Shown: positions 35,538 to 45,595, counted from the stretch's first letter. The stretch: DNA of 64,000 bases from Paenibacillus ihbetae (GCF_002741055.1 NZ_CP016809.1:4876501-4940500), one strand, 5' to 3'. Made by a program: numbers and translations. Notes: generated from the letters alone by a model not told the origin.

Positions 35538-37310
35538 TTAAGCCGAGTTCTCATAGGCTTCCTTCCGTGAAGCAGGGAGCGTTATTTTCACAGCGGTGCC
35601 GTAGCCTTCCTCGCTTTGGATATGCACGCCATATTGAGGGCCGAACAGTAACTGAATGCGGCCGTGAACGTTGCTGATCCCGATACCGGATAGATGATGC
35701 CGCTTCTTCTCGTTAACCTGATCCTCAGCATATTTCATCCCCACGCCGTCATCCATAATTTCTATAATTAAATGTTCCTCGAACCGATGAATGAAAATAT
35801 GAATATTTCCGCTGACATACCCAGGGTAAGCATGAAAGAATGCGTTCTCCACAAAAGGCTGGATGATCAGCTTGGGTACAAGCAGCTGTCTGCAGTCCTC
35901 CGCGATTTCATAATGCACGCCGATCTGTTCGCCATACCTGATCCGGTTAATGAACACATAATGCTTGAGGGACTCGATCTCTGTGTCCACGGTGACCATA
36001 TCTTCCGTCGAGCCCAGCGTGCTCTGGAGCAAGGAAATCAGACTGTCGATCGTTTGGTCTACCTGAACCGTGTGGTGCATTTTCGATAAGTATTTGATAG
36101 AGCTTAATGTGTTGTATAGGAAGTGCGGATTGATCTGCATCTGCAATGCGTTCAGATCCGCTTTTCGGCGCTCCTGCTCCTCATGGACAAGCCGCTCGGT
36201 ATACTGGTCAATTTCCTTAATCAGCCGGTTGTAGGTTTTGGCCAATATATTGGTTTCATAGCTGCCGTTTTCCTCCAAAGGATGGAATATCAGATTATTC
36301 CCCTTCGAGGTTTTCATCGTCTTGACCAGCTTGTTCAACGGATGGGTGATCCGCCGGCTCAGGAAGTAGACAAAAACCAAGCTAACGACCAGTACAACGC
36401 TTACAACCTTGAAGATTTCGGCAGACAGGCTGTAAAGAGGCGCAAAAGCGGCTCGTTGGTTGATTTCCTCCAGCAAATAGGCATTGAACTCGGGAAGATA
36501 GTAGGAAATATAGGTCTCCTTATCCTCCGATTCGGTCCATACGCCGTCCTGCTCGGACGCAGCCTGGGCTGCCAGGGACAAACGTTCAGGGTCCCGCTTG
36601 CTGATCGAATCCTTGTCACTGCTGGACAGGATCGTACCATCGGATGATATAAGCGAAATATGAATGCCTTTGGCGATATAGGCATTGTATTTTTGTTTGA
36701 TGTTCTGTTCATCCATCACGACGGCCGCATAGCCGTACATCCAACCCGTACTGCTGTCCACCAATGGCTTTGTCGCAAAAATATAGTTGTCATAAGGAAC
36801 GGTTTCCGCAAATAAATCCGGGCTGCTGTGGTAGCTGATCCGATTGGGGATGTTCCCGTCAATGGTCATGTACGTAGAGACGATATCCTGTGGAATCTTG
36901 TCCCATTTGAGCGCGTTGCTGGAATAATGTCTTCCGCCTTCGCCGGGAAGGCCGGATACAATAATATGCGACTTTTCAGGACTCAAATATTCCTTGTACA
37001 CGTCGATGTACCTGCCCAGGGTGATGGCCAGATTGATTTGCTCTAATGTTGTATTGGCAGGCTTGGTAATATAATCCTTGAATTCGTGGCTGCTGTTGAT
37101 TTGAAGCATGGTATTAACCACCTGGTCGTTATACCTGAGCAATTCATCCTTGGCGATATTCATGTTGGCCGAAGCGTTTCGGACGACCTGGTTGAGCAGA
37201 ATGCGCTCTGCAATATTGGACGATGCAACGATGAGCACAAAGGAAATAATCGTGATCCCCGACAGCATCAGAATGAGCATCTTGATGAAGATGCTGTTTT
37301 TTCGAAGCAT
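35538..37310 (-). CDS. sensor histidine kinase, YesM type
   Basis: 590 residues. Two membrane helices (about 10-32 and 297-320) flank an extracellular Cache-like sensor. HAMP follows, then the LytS/YesM-type kinase: phospho-accepting His in QINPHFLYNTLSSIKYLSKM near residue 390, N-box IIQPFVENAFFHAYPG near 488, and G-box DDGVGMKYA near 520. ATG 37310 is preferred over GTG 37319 because AGG lies eight bases before it. The gene follows the response regulator by 20 bases. It probably senses extracellular sugar, directly or through the divergent ABC lipoprotein, and phosphorylates the regulator. Confidence 0.88.
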   Translation of the reverse strand: MLRKNSIFIKMLILMLSGITIISFVLIVASSNIAERILLNQVVRNASANMNIAKDELLRYNDQVVNTMLQINSSHEFKDYITKPANTTLEQINLAITLGRYIDVYKEYLSPEKSHIIVSGLPGEGGRHYSSNALKWDKIPQDIVSTYMTIDGNIPNRISYHSSPDLFAETVPYDNYIFATKPLVDSSTGWMYGYAAVVMDEQNIKQKYNAYIAKGIHISLISSDGTILSSSDKDSISKRDPERLSLAAQAASEQDGVWTESEDKETYISYYLPEFNAYLLEEINQRAAFAPLYSLSAEIFKVVSVVLVVSLVFVYFLSRRITHPLNKLVKTMKTSKGNNLIFHPLEENGSYETNILAKTYNRLIKEIDQYTERLVHEEQERRKADLNALQMQINPHFLYNTLSSIKYLSKMHHTVQVDQTIDSLISLLQSTLGSTEDMVTVDTEIESLKHYVFINRIRYGEQIGVHYEIAEDCRQLLVPKLIIQPFVENAFFHAYPGYVSGNIHIFIHRFEEHLIIEIMDDGVGMKYAEDQVNEKKRHHLSGIGISNVHGRIQLLFGPQYGVHIQSEEGYGTAVKITLPASRKEAYENSA

Positions 37311-37330
37311 GGCAAGCACCTGACTTTTCT

Positions 37331-38890
37331 TTAATGAGAGATTTGATGGCGGTATTCGACGGGGGTCATTCCCGTCATCTTCTTGAACACTTTCGAGAAA
37401 TAATTATGATCCGAGAAGCCGGTCAGGCGGCTGATCTCCGACACGGAAAGCGATGGATCCAGCAGCAGTTCCTTGGCCTTATCCGTGCGAACCCGATTAA
37501 TATAGGACGTGAGGTTCTCTTGGGTGCGCTGTTTAAAATAAGACGACAAATAGGTGTAGTTCAAATGCAGCGCGTTTGCCATTTCCGATAATGATATTTC
37601 ATTGGCATAATGTTCATTTACGTATTCATAGATCTGGTGCAGTATGATCGATTGCCGATAATCATTGCCTTGAACGACACGTTTAACCTTCTCCAGAAAT
37701 TGAACCATGATATGCTCCAGCTCCTCGATATCAAAGGCAAGATCAATCATTTTGAAGAGCTTCAGCTTGGAGGAGCCAAGCTCGGCTATCGGTTGTTTGA
37801 GCTGCTCCAGGGTAAAAAGGGTAGAGTAAACCAGATTCTGGAATAGCCGTTTCAAGCTGTATTCGTCATACGAGAGATGAGCCTTCGTCTCAGAGAAAAG
37901 GGCTCTTATCATCGCGATCGATTCGTCCGTTGAAAACATGCGCAGCGTGCTGATATATTGCCGTTCATCGAAGCTGGTTTTCTCGCCGCTAATCGTAATC
38001 CCGTCTTCAGCCACCATGGCTTGCCCGCTAAAATACAACAGCCTTCCGAGATGTGCCGATAATCTTTCGTGCTCCCCTTTAAGGGAGCGGAAATGATCAA
38101 ATGGATGCGAGAGGACATAGCATATATATGTCAACGAATCCTTGACACGCTCTGCGAATCGCCGCAAGGCAGCGGTGACTTCTACGGTTTGCGAGGAATC
38201 ATAATTAACGAGCAGCAGCGCTTCATTTTTCAGGAACACGCAGCAATGTGGCAGCCCCGCTAACTGCTCTGAGGCTACCCCAATGATCTGATCCTCGATT
38301 TGGCTCTGCGTCCATTTCGTCCGGGATAAGAGCAGGGCTGTGCTTGCTTTGGCTATAATGAAATGCTTTCGCTTGAAAATGTCAAGAAGCTCCAGGGTGA
38401 TATCGTCCCTGACTTCCTCATCCGTTTCGTGATCCAGCCATCGGCCGAGCATAAGCGCGGGATCTTTTTTCGCCGGCTGGCTGCCAGGGCTGTTCAAATT
38501 CATGCTGCTGCATAAGGACTGAATGAGCGAGACGAGTTCGGCTGCCGATACCCTGGGTTTGAGCAAGTAATCCGTAACCCCGTATTTAAACACTTCGCGC
38601 ACATAATTGTACTCGCTATAGCTGCTTAACACGACGATCTTGATGTCGGGATACCGTGCACGCATCGTCTTGGTCAGCTCCACCCCGTCCATCACGGGCA
38701 TGACAATATCGGTAATTACGACATGGGGGGCGGCCGCTTCGATCAGCTGAAGCGCTTCTTGACCATTCGCAGCTTGGGCGACGATCTCGATTCCATATTC
38801 GCTCCAATTACATAGATGTAAAATGCCGGTACGTAAAATGGCTTCATCATCCACAATCATGACCCGATAGGTAGCGATAGGGTTATCCAT
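37331..38890 (-). CDS. response regulator, YesN type (AraC DNA-binding)
   Basis: 519 residues. Receiver domain at the N-terminus (VMIVDDEAILRTGI; phospho-acceptor Asp in VVITDIVMPVMDG near 60; KPR after LL), a long middle region, and two AraC helix-turn-helix motifs at the C-terminus (ISLSEMANALHLNYTYLSSYFKQ and LSVSEISRLTGFSDHNYFSKVFKKMTG). The start is ATG 38890 after GAGGTG. It is divergent from the ABC importer and beta-galactosidase and is the probable activator of that operon. Confidence 0.9.
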   Translation of the reverse strand: MDNPIATYRVMIVDDEAILRTGILHLCNWSEYGIEIVAQAANGQEALQLIEAAAPHVVITDIVMPVMDGVELTKTMRARYPDIKIVVLSSYSEYNYVREVFKYGVTDYLLKPRVSAAELVSLIQSLCSSMNLNSPGSQPAKKDPALMLGRWLDHETDEEVRDDITLELLDIFKRKHFIIAKASTALLLSRTKWTQSQIEDQIIGVASEQLAGLPHCCVFLKNEALLLVNYDSSQTVEVTAALRRFAERVKDSLTYICYVLSHPFDHFRSLKGEHERLSAHLGRLLYFSGQAMVAEDGITISGEKTSFDERQYISTLRMFSTDESIAMIRALFSETKAHLSYDEYSLKRLFQNLVYSTLFTLEQLKQPIAELGSSKLKLFKMIDLAFDIEELEHIMVQFLEKVKRVVQGNDYRQSIILHQIYEYVNEHYANEISLSEMANALHLNYTYLSSYFKQRTQENLTSYINRVRTDKAKELLLDPSLSVSEISRLTGFSDHNYFSKVFKKMTGMTPVEYRHQISH

Positions 38891-39027
38891 GATTACACCT
38901 CGTTGCAATTTCTTATTTCCTCATCATATACCAATGTGAAAGATAAAGGTATGATAGAGCTTTGAATGAATCCAACATGCAATAATTATTTCTACGACCC
39001 ATAATTTTTACTATAATAAACAGGCGT

Positions 39028-39055
39028 TTGACAAGAGGGCCATAATTAATACGAT
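39028..39055 (+). promoter_or_regulatory. promoter of the ABC importer/GH42 operon
   Basis: TTGACA (39028-39033), 16-base spacer, TACGAT (39050-39055). The -10 is poor, consistent with a need for an activator. Confidence 0.45.
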
Positions 39056-39114
39056 TTAAGCTTGAATATGAATTATACTTCCCTATTTTGAATGACATAG
39101 AATAGAGATCGAAT

Positions 39115-39130
39115 CATGAAGCGCTTACAA
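39115..39130 (+). promoter_or_regulatory. partial cre-like site
   Basis: The core AAGCGCTTACAA matches the cre consensus, while three of the first four positions do not (13 of 16 overall). It lies 29 bases before the lipoprotein start. Confidence 0.4.
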
Positions 39131-39158
39131 AATATATGAACAAAAGGGGTTGTACAGA

Positions 39159-40469
39159 TTGAAAAAATTGCTATCCGTATTGCTGCTCGTCTCCATGACA
39201 GCTTCGTTATTGGCGGCCTGCGGCTCTTCAAAGTCATCGGATTCAGGCCAGTCGGGAACAGGAAACGAGGGAGGCTCCGCAAGCAAGAAGGTTGTGGCAT
39301 GGGCATGGGATCCGTCCTTTAACGGAGCTGCCCTGAAAATCGCCGAAGAATTGTATGCCAAAGAAAATCCGGGCTTTGAACTGGAAGTCGTAGATATGGC
39401 AAAAACGGATTTGGAGCAAAAGCTGAACACCAACCTGGCTTCCGGCGTTAAGGAAGGCCTTCCGGACATCATTCTGGTGAATGATCCGAATATTCAGAAG
39501 TATGTAACCGCTTATCCAGGCACATTTGCGGACTTTACGGATAAGGTTGATTATTCCCAGTTTTCCCCGTACAAAGTGGATGCGCTTACGATCGACGGAA
39601 AAGTTTACGGCGTTCCGTTCGATATCGGGGTCACCGGCATGTTCTACCGTTCCGATTATTTGGAGCAAGCCGGATTTAAGGCGGAGGACCTTGAGAACAT
39701 CACGTGGGATGAGTACATTGAAATCGGCAAAGTCGTCAAGGAAAAGACAGGGAAATATATGTCGACCATTAACCCGAACGACGAAGCGCTGACCTCGATC
39801 CTGCTTCAATCCGGCGGATCCTGGTACATCACGCCGGATAACAAAGGCAATTTTGTTGATAATCCGGTCATGACGGAGACGCTCCGTGTGTACAAAGCGA
39901 TTGCCGACTCCGGAATTGCCAAGCCGGTAACGGGCTGGAGCGAGTTTGTAGGCAGCTTCAACGCCGGCGATGTAGCGACGGTCGTATCCGGCGTATGGCA
40001 GATTTCCTCGATCATGGATGCCAAGGATCAAAGCGGCAAATGGAGAGTGGCTCCGATTCCGAGATTGAATGTGGAGGGCGCTGTGAACGCTTCGAACGAA
40101 GGCGGCTCCAGCTGGTTCGTCCTGGAAGGCTCCGCGAACAAGGATCTGGCGATCGATTTCTTGGCGAAGACGATTGGCGGCAGCAGTGAATTCTACGAGC
40201 GCTTCCTGAAAGAAAACGGCGGCGTCGGCTCCTACATTCCTTCCTTCTCCAGCGAAGCTTACAGCCAGACACCGGAATTTTTCGGTGGACAAGCCATCTA
40301 TACTGATTTTACGAAATGGTCTACCGAAGTACCGGGCATTTCTCTGGGCATGTACACGCAAGAAGCAAAAGATGCACTGAAAAATGAACTGCCTAACATT
40401 TTGAATGGATCCGACCTGACCCAAAGCTTGGCTAACATTCAGAAATTGTTCGAACAGCAAGTGCAATAA
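39159..40469 (+). CDS. sugar-binding lipoprotein of ABC importer
   Basis: 436 residues, family-1 extracellular solute-binding protein. TTG 39159 after AAAGGGG gives the lipoprotein signal MKKLLSVLLLVSMTASLLAAC (Cys 21). Conserved pieces include GKVYGVPFDIGVTGMFYRSDYLEQAGF and the lobe crossover NEGGSSWFVLEGSANKDLAIDFL. Ligand likely a beta-galactoside or galactan oligomer because a GH42 enzyme ends the operon; that is inference. Controlled by the divergent YesMN pair. Confidence 0.9.
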   Translation: MKKLLSVLLLVSMTASLLAACGSSKSSDSGQSGTGNEGGSASKKVVAWAWDPSFNGAALKIAEELYAKENPGFELEVVDMAKTDLEQKLNTNLASGVKEGLPDIILVNDPNIQKYVTAYPGTFADFTDKVDYSQFSPYKVDALTIDGKVYGVPFDIGVTGMFYRSDYLEQAGFKAEDLENITWDEYIEIGKVVKEKTGKYMSTINPNDEALTSILLQSGGSWYITPDNKGNFVDNPVMTETLRVYKAIADSGIAKPVTGWSEFVGSFNAGDVATVVSGVWQISSIMDAKDQSGKWRVAPIPRLNVEGAVNASNEGGSSWFVLEGSANKDLAIDFLAKTIGGSSEFYERFLKENGGVGSYIPSFSSEAYSQTPEFFGGQAIYTDFTKWSTEVPGISLGMYTQEAKDALKNELPNILNGSDLTQSLANIQKLFEQQVQ

Positions 40470-40495
40470 TTTTAAAAGTCAGCAGGTGGTAAGAA

Positions 40496-41371
40496 ATGGG
40501 CAGTAAATGGAATAAATCGAATCTCATGGGATGGCAGTTCGTGCTGCTGCCTTCGGCGCTCATCTTATTGTTCAGCTTCTATCCCATGATTCAATCCTTG
40601 TTGTTATCGTTTCAGTCGGGAAAAGGGAATGTGTACCATTATGTCGGGCTGAGCAATTATGCACGGCTGTTCTCGGATCCGATGTTCAAGCAGGCTGTAC
40701 TCAATACGCTGTTATACTTGATCGTTCAGGTTCCGATCATGCTCATGCTGGGTCTGGTCATTGCATACTTCTTGAACATGCCGGGTCTTAAATTCAAAGG
40801 CTTTTACCGTACCGCCATCTTTCTTCCGTGCGTAACCTCGCTCGTTTCGTACGCTGTGCTGTTCAAGAGCATATTTGCAGTGGATGGAATTCTGAACCGG
40901 ATGCTGATGTCGATCCACATCATCCATGAGCCGATCGCCTGGCTCATGGATCCGGTATGGGCGAAAGTAGCGATTATTGCAGCGATTACGTGGCGCTGGA
41001 CCGGCTACAATATGATCTTTTATCTAGCGGCGATGCAAAATATCGATCCCAGCGTGTATGAAGCGGCTTCCATTGACGGGGCCTCCAAAACGCGGCAATT
41101 CTTCAGCATTACGGTTCCTATGCTGAAGCCGATCATTTTGTTTACGGCGATCATCTCGACGAACGGTACCTTGCAGTTGTTCGATGAGGTTGTGAACATT
41201 ACGAACGGCGGACCCGGCAATTCCACGATGACGATTTCCCAATACATCTATAACTTGTCGTTCATGTATACACCAAACTTCGGCTATGCGGCAACGGTAT
41301 CCTACGCCATCGTCATTATGGTTGCGGTGCTGGCTTTTCTCCAGCTGAAGGTCGGAGGTGAGAAGAAATGA
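40496..41371 (+). CDS. sugar ABC importer permease, MalF/UgpA type
   Basis: 291 residues, six membrane helices, EAA loop VYEAASIDGASKTRQFFSITVPML. It starts 26 bases after the lipoprotein gene and overlaps the next permease by four bases (ATGA), so translation is coupled. Confidence 0.92.
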   Translation: MGSKWNKSNLMGWQFVLLPSALILLFSFYPMIQSLLLSFQSGKGNVYHYVGLSNYARLFSDPMFKQAVLNTLLYLIVQVPIMLMLGLVIAYFLNMPGLKFKGFYRTAIFLPCVTSLVSYAVLFKSIFAVDGILNRMLMSIHIIHEPIAWLMDPVWAKVAIIAAITWRWTGYNMIFYLAAMQNIDPSVYEAASIDGASKTRQFFSITVPMLKPIILFTAIISTNGTLQLFDEVVNITNGGPGNSTMTISQYIYNLSFMYTPNFGYAATVSYAIVIMVAVLAFLQLKVGGEKK

Positions 41372-42174
41372 GGAAGGTTTCGGCAGCAGCTATCCATCTG
41401 TTTCTAATCATGGCCTCGGTGGTTTCTTTGTTTCCTTTTGTCTGGATGCTGATCGGCATGACGAACAGCTCCTCCGACATTGTAAAGGGCAAGTTCAGCT
41501 TCGGATCGGAGCTGTCTACCAATATTAACAAGCTTCTCGATATGACGGATCTGGGCGGGGCCTTTTGGAACTCGGCGGTGATCGCGGTGATCGGCACGGT
41601 CTGTACCTTAATTCTAAGCTCCATGGCCGGATTCGGATTTGAGATTTATCGGACGAAGGGCAAGGACCGGTTGTTCGGCATCCTGATGCTGTCCATGATG
41701 ATGCCGTTCGCGGCGGTTATGGTGCCGCTGTTCCGTATGTTCAGCTCGATGGGGATGCTCAATACGCCAACGGCCGTGATTCTGCCAACCATAACGACAG
41801 CGTTCATGATTTTCTTCTTTATGCAAAATACAAAATCATTCCCGCGCGAGCTCTTGCAGGCGGGACGGGTAGATGGACTCGGCGAATGGCGGTTGTTTAC
41901 ACATGTCTATATGCCGACAATGAAGCCGACGTATGCGGCAGCCGCGATCATAACCTTTATGAACTACTGGAACAGCTTCCTGTGGCCGCTCATTGCCTTG
42001 CAAACGCCGGATAAGAAGACGCTTCCGCTTATTGTCTCGTCACTCGCTTCCTCTTATAATCCGGATTACGGGATGATCATGGTTGCCATCGTGATCACGA
42101 CGCTCCCGACGGTCCTGATCTTCTTCCTGCTGCAAAAGCAGTTCGTGCAAGGGATGCTTGGATCCGTCAAGTAA
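41368..42174 (+). CDS. sugar ABC importer permease, MalG type
   Basis: 268 residues, six membrane helices, with the EAA-like loop LLQAGRVDGLGEWRLFTHVYMP; the first Glu of the usual EAA is replaced here (LQAGR), a moderate deviation. The C-terminal KQFVQGMLGSVK is typical. No ATPase gene is present, so a shared MsmX-type ATPase is presumed. Confidence 0.9.
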   Translation: MRKVSAAAIHLFLIMASVVSLFPFVWMLIGMTNSSSDIVKGKFSFGSELSTNINKLLDMTDLGGAFWNSAVIAVIGTVCTLILSSMAGFGFEIYRTKGKDRLFGILMLSMMMPFAAVMVPLFRMFSSMGMLNTPTAVILPTITTAFMIFFFMQNTKSFPRELLQAGRVDGLGEWRLFTHVYMPTMKPTYAAAAIITFMNYWNSFLWPLIALQTPDKKTLPLIVSSLASSYNPDYGMIMVAIVITTLPTVLIFFLLQKQFVQGMLGSVK

Positions 42175-42200
42175 TATAACACCGGAGGTGATCGACAAAC

Positions 42201-44255
42201 ATGCTTACGCAATTCAAAAATGGCTTGCTGCACGGGGCGGACTACAATCCGGAACAATGGCTGCATGATCCGCAGGTGCTGCAATTGGATATTGAATTGA
42301 TGAAGAAGGCCGGCTGCAATGTCATGTCGGTAGGAATATTCTCATGGGCCGTGCTGGAGCCCGAGGAAGGGAAATATAAGTGGGAGTGGCTGGACCGAAT
42401 CCTGGATTCGCTGCATGAGAACGGAATCTCCGTATTCCTGGCGACGCCTTCCGGAGCCCGTCCCGTATGGATGGCACAGAAATATCCCGAGGTGCTTCGG
42501 GTTTCAAGTGATCGGCATCGCAATCTTTATGGGGCACGGCATAATCACTGCTATACATCTCCGATCTACCGTGAGAAGATCAAGCAGATGAATGAAAGAC
42601 TGGCTGTTCGTTATGCGAATCATCCGGCCGTGAAGCTCTGGCATATTTCCAATGAGTTCGGCGGAGAATGCCACTGCGATTTATGCCAGGAAGCGTTCAG
42701 AGGTTGGCTCAAGAAGAAATATGGTACGTTAGACAAGCTGAATGCAGAGTGGTGGACCACCTTCTGGAGCCATACGTATAGCGATTGGTCCCAGATTGAA
42801 TCCCCTGCGCCCCACGGGGAGAATGCGACGCACGGGATGAATCTGGACTGGCGGAGATTCGTGTCGGATCAAACCCTGGATTTCATGAAGCATGAAATCG
42901 CGGTTGTGAAATCCGTGAATCCGGACCTGCCGGCTACGACCAATTTCATGTATTACTACAATGGCCTGAACTACTTTAAATTCAAGGATGCGATTGATAT
43001 CGTATCCTGGGACAACTATCCGACCTGGCACAAGAAGTCCGATTTCGAGATTGCCGTAGACACTGCCATGAATCATGATTTGATGCGATCCATCAAGCGC
43101 CAGCCGTTTCTGCTTATGGAAAGCTCGCCGAGCATGACGAATTGGCAGAGCGTTTCGAAGCTGAAGAAGCCGGGGATGCACATCTTGTCTTCCTTGCAGG
43201 CCGTCGCTCACGGATCCAATTCTGTGCAGTATTTCCAGTGGCGCAAAAGCCGGGGTTCCAGCGAGAAATTCCATGGCGCCGTCGTCTCGCATGACGGCAG
43301 CCCGGATACACGTGTATTTAAAGAGGTCGCCGAGCTCGGAAATATCCTTAAGAAGCTGTCTCCCGTTGCGGCGACCGAAAGCCGCGCAGAAGTCGCCATC
43401 GTCTATGATTGGGAAAATAAATGGGCGATTGAGGATTCCCAAGGACCGCGCAACAAAGGGATGGGGTATATCGAAGAAGTTCAGTCCCATTACCGGGCAC
43501 TGCTGAAGCAGGGGATTACGGTGGACTTCGTGGATATGGAATGCGATATAGACAGCTACAAAGTGGTTATCGCTCCCATGCTCTATATGCTGCGCTGCGG
43601 ATTCGAACGCAAGCTTCGCGCCTTCGTTGAGCTGGGGGGAACCTTGGTGCTGACTTACTGGAGCGGGATCGTGAATGAGAATGATCTGGTGTTCCAAGGG
43701 GAAGCACCCCATCATCTGAGCGATGTGGCGGGTGTCGTCAGCGAGGAGATTGACGGCCTATATGATCATGAACAAAATGCCGGAGGGGTTGTTCAGCATA
43801 TAACTGGTCTTGAGCAGACATCGCTCGCAGGCACTTATTCCTGCAGCAAGCTCTGTGATCTGGTTCATCTAAAGGGCGCCGAAGCCTTGATGGTGTACCA
43901 GGATGATTTTTATGCGGGCCGTCCTGCGTTGACCAGACATACATATGGTGAGGGCGTGTCCTACTATGTGTCCAGCCATTTTGAGGATGGCTTTTACGAT
44001 GACTTCTACCGGGATATAGCGGCAGCTGCATCGTTATATAAGCCGGTAGCAGCGGCTTTGCCTGAAGGCGTATATACAACGGTACGTTCCAACGACGAGA
44101 AGGAGTATCTGTTCGTTCATAATTTTTCGGGCGACGAGGTCGTTATGCCTGCGCTCGGTTCGGCATGGCAGTCGGTAACAAGCGATGATGCATTGCATGC
44201 AGCTTGGAGACTGAAGGCATATGGTGTTCTTGTGGCTGAGCGCAGTGTAGGATAG
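42201..44255 (+). CDS. beta-galactosidase, GH42
   Basis: 684 residues. The (beta/alpha)8 domain begins HGADYNPEQW. The acid/base Glu is in WHISNEFGGEC near residue 152 and the nucleophile Glu is in LLMESSPSMTNWQ near 307. Cys residues in GECHCDLC belong to the zinc cluster found in many GH42 enzymes. A trimerisation domain and small C-terminal beta domain follow. It is cytoplasmic (no signal peptide) and would split galactosides brought in by the preceding importer. GGAGGTGAT precedes ATG 42201. Closest named relatives are GanA/LacA-type enzymes; beta-galactosidase versus alpha-L-arabinopyranosidase specificity is open. Confidence 0.93.
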   Translation: MLTQFKNGLLHGADYNPEQWLHDPQVLQLDIELMKKAGCNVMSVGIFSWAVLEPEEGKYKWEWLDRILDSLHENGISVFLATPSGARPVWMAQKYPEVLRVSSDRHRNLYGARHNHCYTSPIYREKIKQMNERLAVRYANHPAVKLWHISNEFGGECHCDLCQEAFRGWLKKKYGTLDKLNAEWWTTFWSHTYSDWSQIESPAPHGENATHGMNLDWRRFVSDQTLDFMKHEIAVVKSVNPDLPATTNFMYYYNGLNYFKFKDAIDIVSWDNYPTWHKKSDFEIAVDTAMNHDLMRSIKRQPFLLMESSPSMTNWQSVSKLKKPGMHILSSLQAVAHGSNSVQYFQWRKSRGSSEKFHGAVVSHDGSPDTRVFKEVAELGNILKKLSPVAATESRAEVAIVYDWENKWAIEDSQGPRNKGMGYIEEVQSHYRALLKQGITVDFVDMECDIDSYKVVIAPMLYMLRCGFERKLRAFVELGGTLVLTYWSGIVNENDLVFQGEAPHHLSDVAGVVSEEIDGLYDHEQNAGGVVQHITGLEQTSLAGTYSCSKLCDLVHLKGAEALMVYQDDFYAGRPALTRHTYGEGVSYYVSSHFEDGFYDDFYRDIAAAASLYKPVAAALPEGVYTTVRSNDEKEYLFVHNFSGDEVVMPALGSAWQSVTSDDALHAAWRLKAYGVLVAERSVG

Positions 44256-44287
44256 CTGAATGATTTGTAAATAATATTTTCTCGAAA

Positions 44288-44339
44288 ATATGAAGCCTCG
44301 AAACCCTTGATTTTACCAAGGGGTTTCGAGGCTTCATAT
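44288..44339. terminator. strong bidirectional terminator
   Basis: A 19-bp perfect stem (44288-44306 with 44321-44339) lies between the GH42 gene and the convergent peptidase gene. Confidence 0.85.
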
Positions 44340-44416
44340 CATGAAACTTGATTTCTGCCAGTATTCGCGCAAGCGATTTGCGACTCATGGCCGAACCTAT
44401 AGCTTTCGAACTGTCA

Positions 44417-45103
44417 TTACCGAAGGGTGCTCTTCACGACGAAAGCGTCTCCGCAAGGAGAAGGATCCGATGGAATTGCAGTAATCATCAAATTTTGAAG
44501 CATAAGCCCTCCATGGCGTGCTTTCAGCTTAGGATTGCTGCCATTTACGCGGCACCGGGAGAAAGCGACGTCGGATAGACGCGCCATTCTGGAGAGTATG
44601 CCACCTACCAGCGGCGCCTCCACGATCCATTCCGCAGAGGTTTGCGGACCGCGGTATCTGCGGCTTATACGGAACGTCCAGCCTTTTGTCACATTCCGGA
44701 GGCAGATAATCCAGGTGCTCCCGCGCTTTTTGGCAATGACGGCCGACATGCGGTCCCCCGGATGGACAGGCAGCGGAATTAGGGTCGCGGCGGCGGGAAG
44801 GATCTCCCACCACGCATAATAATAAGGCTTGCCGTTTATCAGATCATGCCCGGTGCCCGTCTGAATCAAGCTTTGGTTGCCGAAGCCATCGATCCCGATC
44901 CAAGCGGATGAATAGGAAGAGCCTCCACTTGGGCGAAGAAATGGAACATTCCACTCCCCGGATATTCGCCTAAACGCACCTTTTGCCCCCTTGATGCTGT
45001 AGCCGGACCAATTATTCGAAATCCACCCGATGTTTCGCTGCGGCTTGGCCGCGGATTCAAAGCGGCAGATGTGATGTGTGCTCATTCTAGCAACGGTTCC
45101 CAT
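44417..45103 (-). CDS. G1-family (eqolisin-like) glutamic peptidase
   Basis: 228 residues. The G1 pattern is clear: NNWSGYSI at the start of the beta-sandwich, YSSAWIGIDGFGNQSLIQTGTG with the putative catalytic Gln, YAWWEILP, and SAEWIVEAP with the putative catalytic Glu. Eqolisins are acid peptidases first described in fungi; bacterial members exist. No signal peptide or prodomain is seen, so either it works inside the cell or it is exported by an unusual route. GGCGGTGG precedes ATG 45103. Monocistronic, convergent with GH42. Confidence 0.85.
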   Translation of the reverse strand: MGTVARMSTHHICRFESAAKPQRNIGWISNNWSGYSIKGAKGAFRRISGEWNVPFLRPSGGSSYSSAWIGIDGFGNQSLIQTGTGHDLINGKPYYYAWWEILPAAATLIPLPVHPGDRMSAVIAKKRGSTWIICLRNVTKGWTFRISRRYRGPQTSAEWIVEAPLVGGILSRMARLSDVAFSRCRVNGSNPKLKARHGGLMLQNLMITAIPSDPSPCGDAFVVKSTLR

Positions 45104-45183
45104 AGATCCACCGCCTTTAATAGATTGATAATATATCTAATGATGCTGAGGCCGCGGTGGTATGGGTTTTCTGCTAGAAAGGT

Positions 45184-45595
45184 TTAGAGCAGGCGGGCAA
45201 TCTCCTCTGGTTCGTACCGATATTTGTTGCTGCAGCGATGGCAGACCATCTCGATTGGATCTCCGGCTTACAGGCTTGCCTCAATTCATCGATATCGAGA
45301 GAAAACAGCATGGCCAGCAGCGATTCCTTCGAGCAGCCACAGAAGTGCTGTAGGGGACTGCAGCCGACGGTCTCTATGTCATCAAACATCAGGCCCGGTA
45401 GATCCATCAGCGGGAGGGGGCTTATGAAATCCGTCAGTAACTTCTGGCGCTGAATGATTCGCTTTCGAATGAATCGAATCAGTTGTGGCGGGGAACCGGG
45501 TAAGAGCTGAGCCATGATTCCCCGGCTTCTTACCGCTTCTTTCTTGCCTACGGAATGGACGGCGAGAGCTGTATCTTTTTATCAAGCAGGGCGGT
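45184..45595 (-). pseudogene. hslO: truncated, frameshifted hslO (Hsp33) remnant
   Basis: Reading the minus strand from 45595 gives DTALAVHSVGKKEAVRSRG, then IMAQLLPGSPPQLIRF, then the zinc half-site CGCSKESLLAMLFSLDIDEL. After a one-base gap at 45255-45256 the frame continues IEMVCHRCSNKYRYEPEEIARLL to a stop at 45184-45186. The CxC and CxxC pairs with their usual spacing identify the Hsp33 redox-switch domain. The N-terminal ~180 residues are missing, so the gene is a relic even if the frameshift were a sequencing error. A full hslO elsewhere in the genome is likely. Confidence 0.7.
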
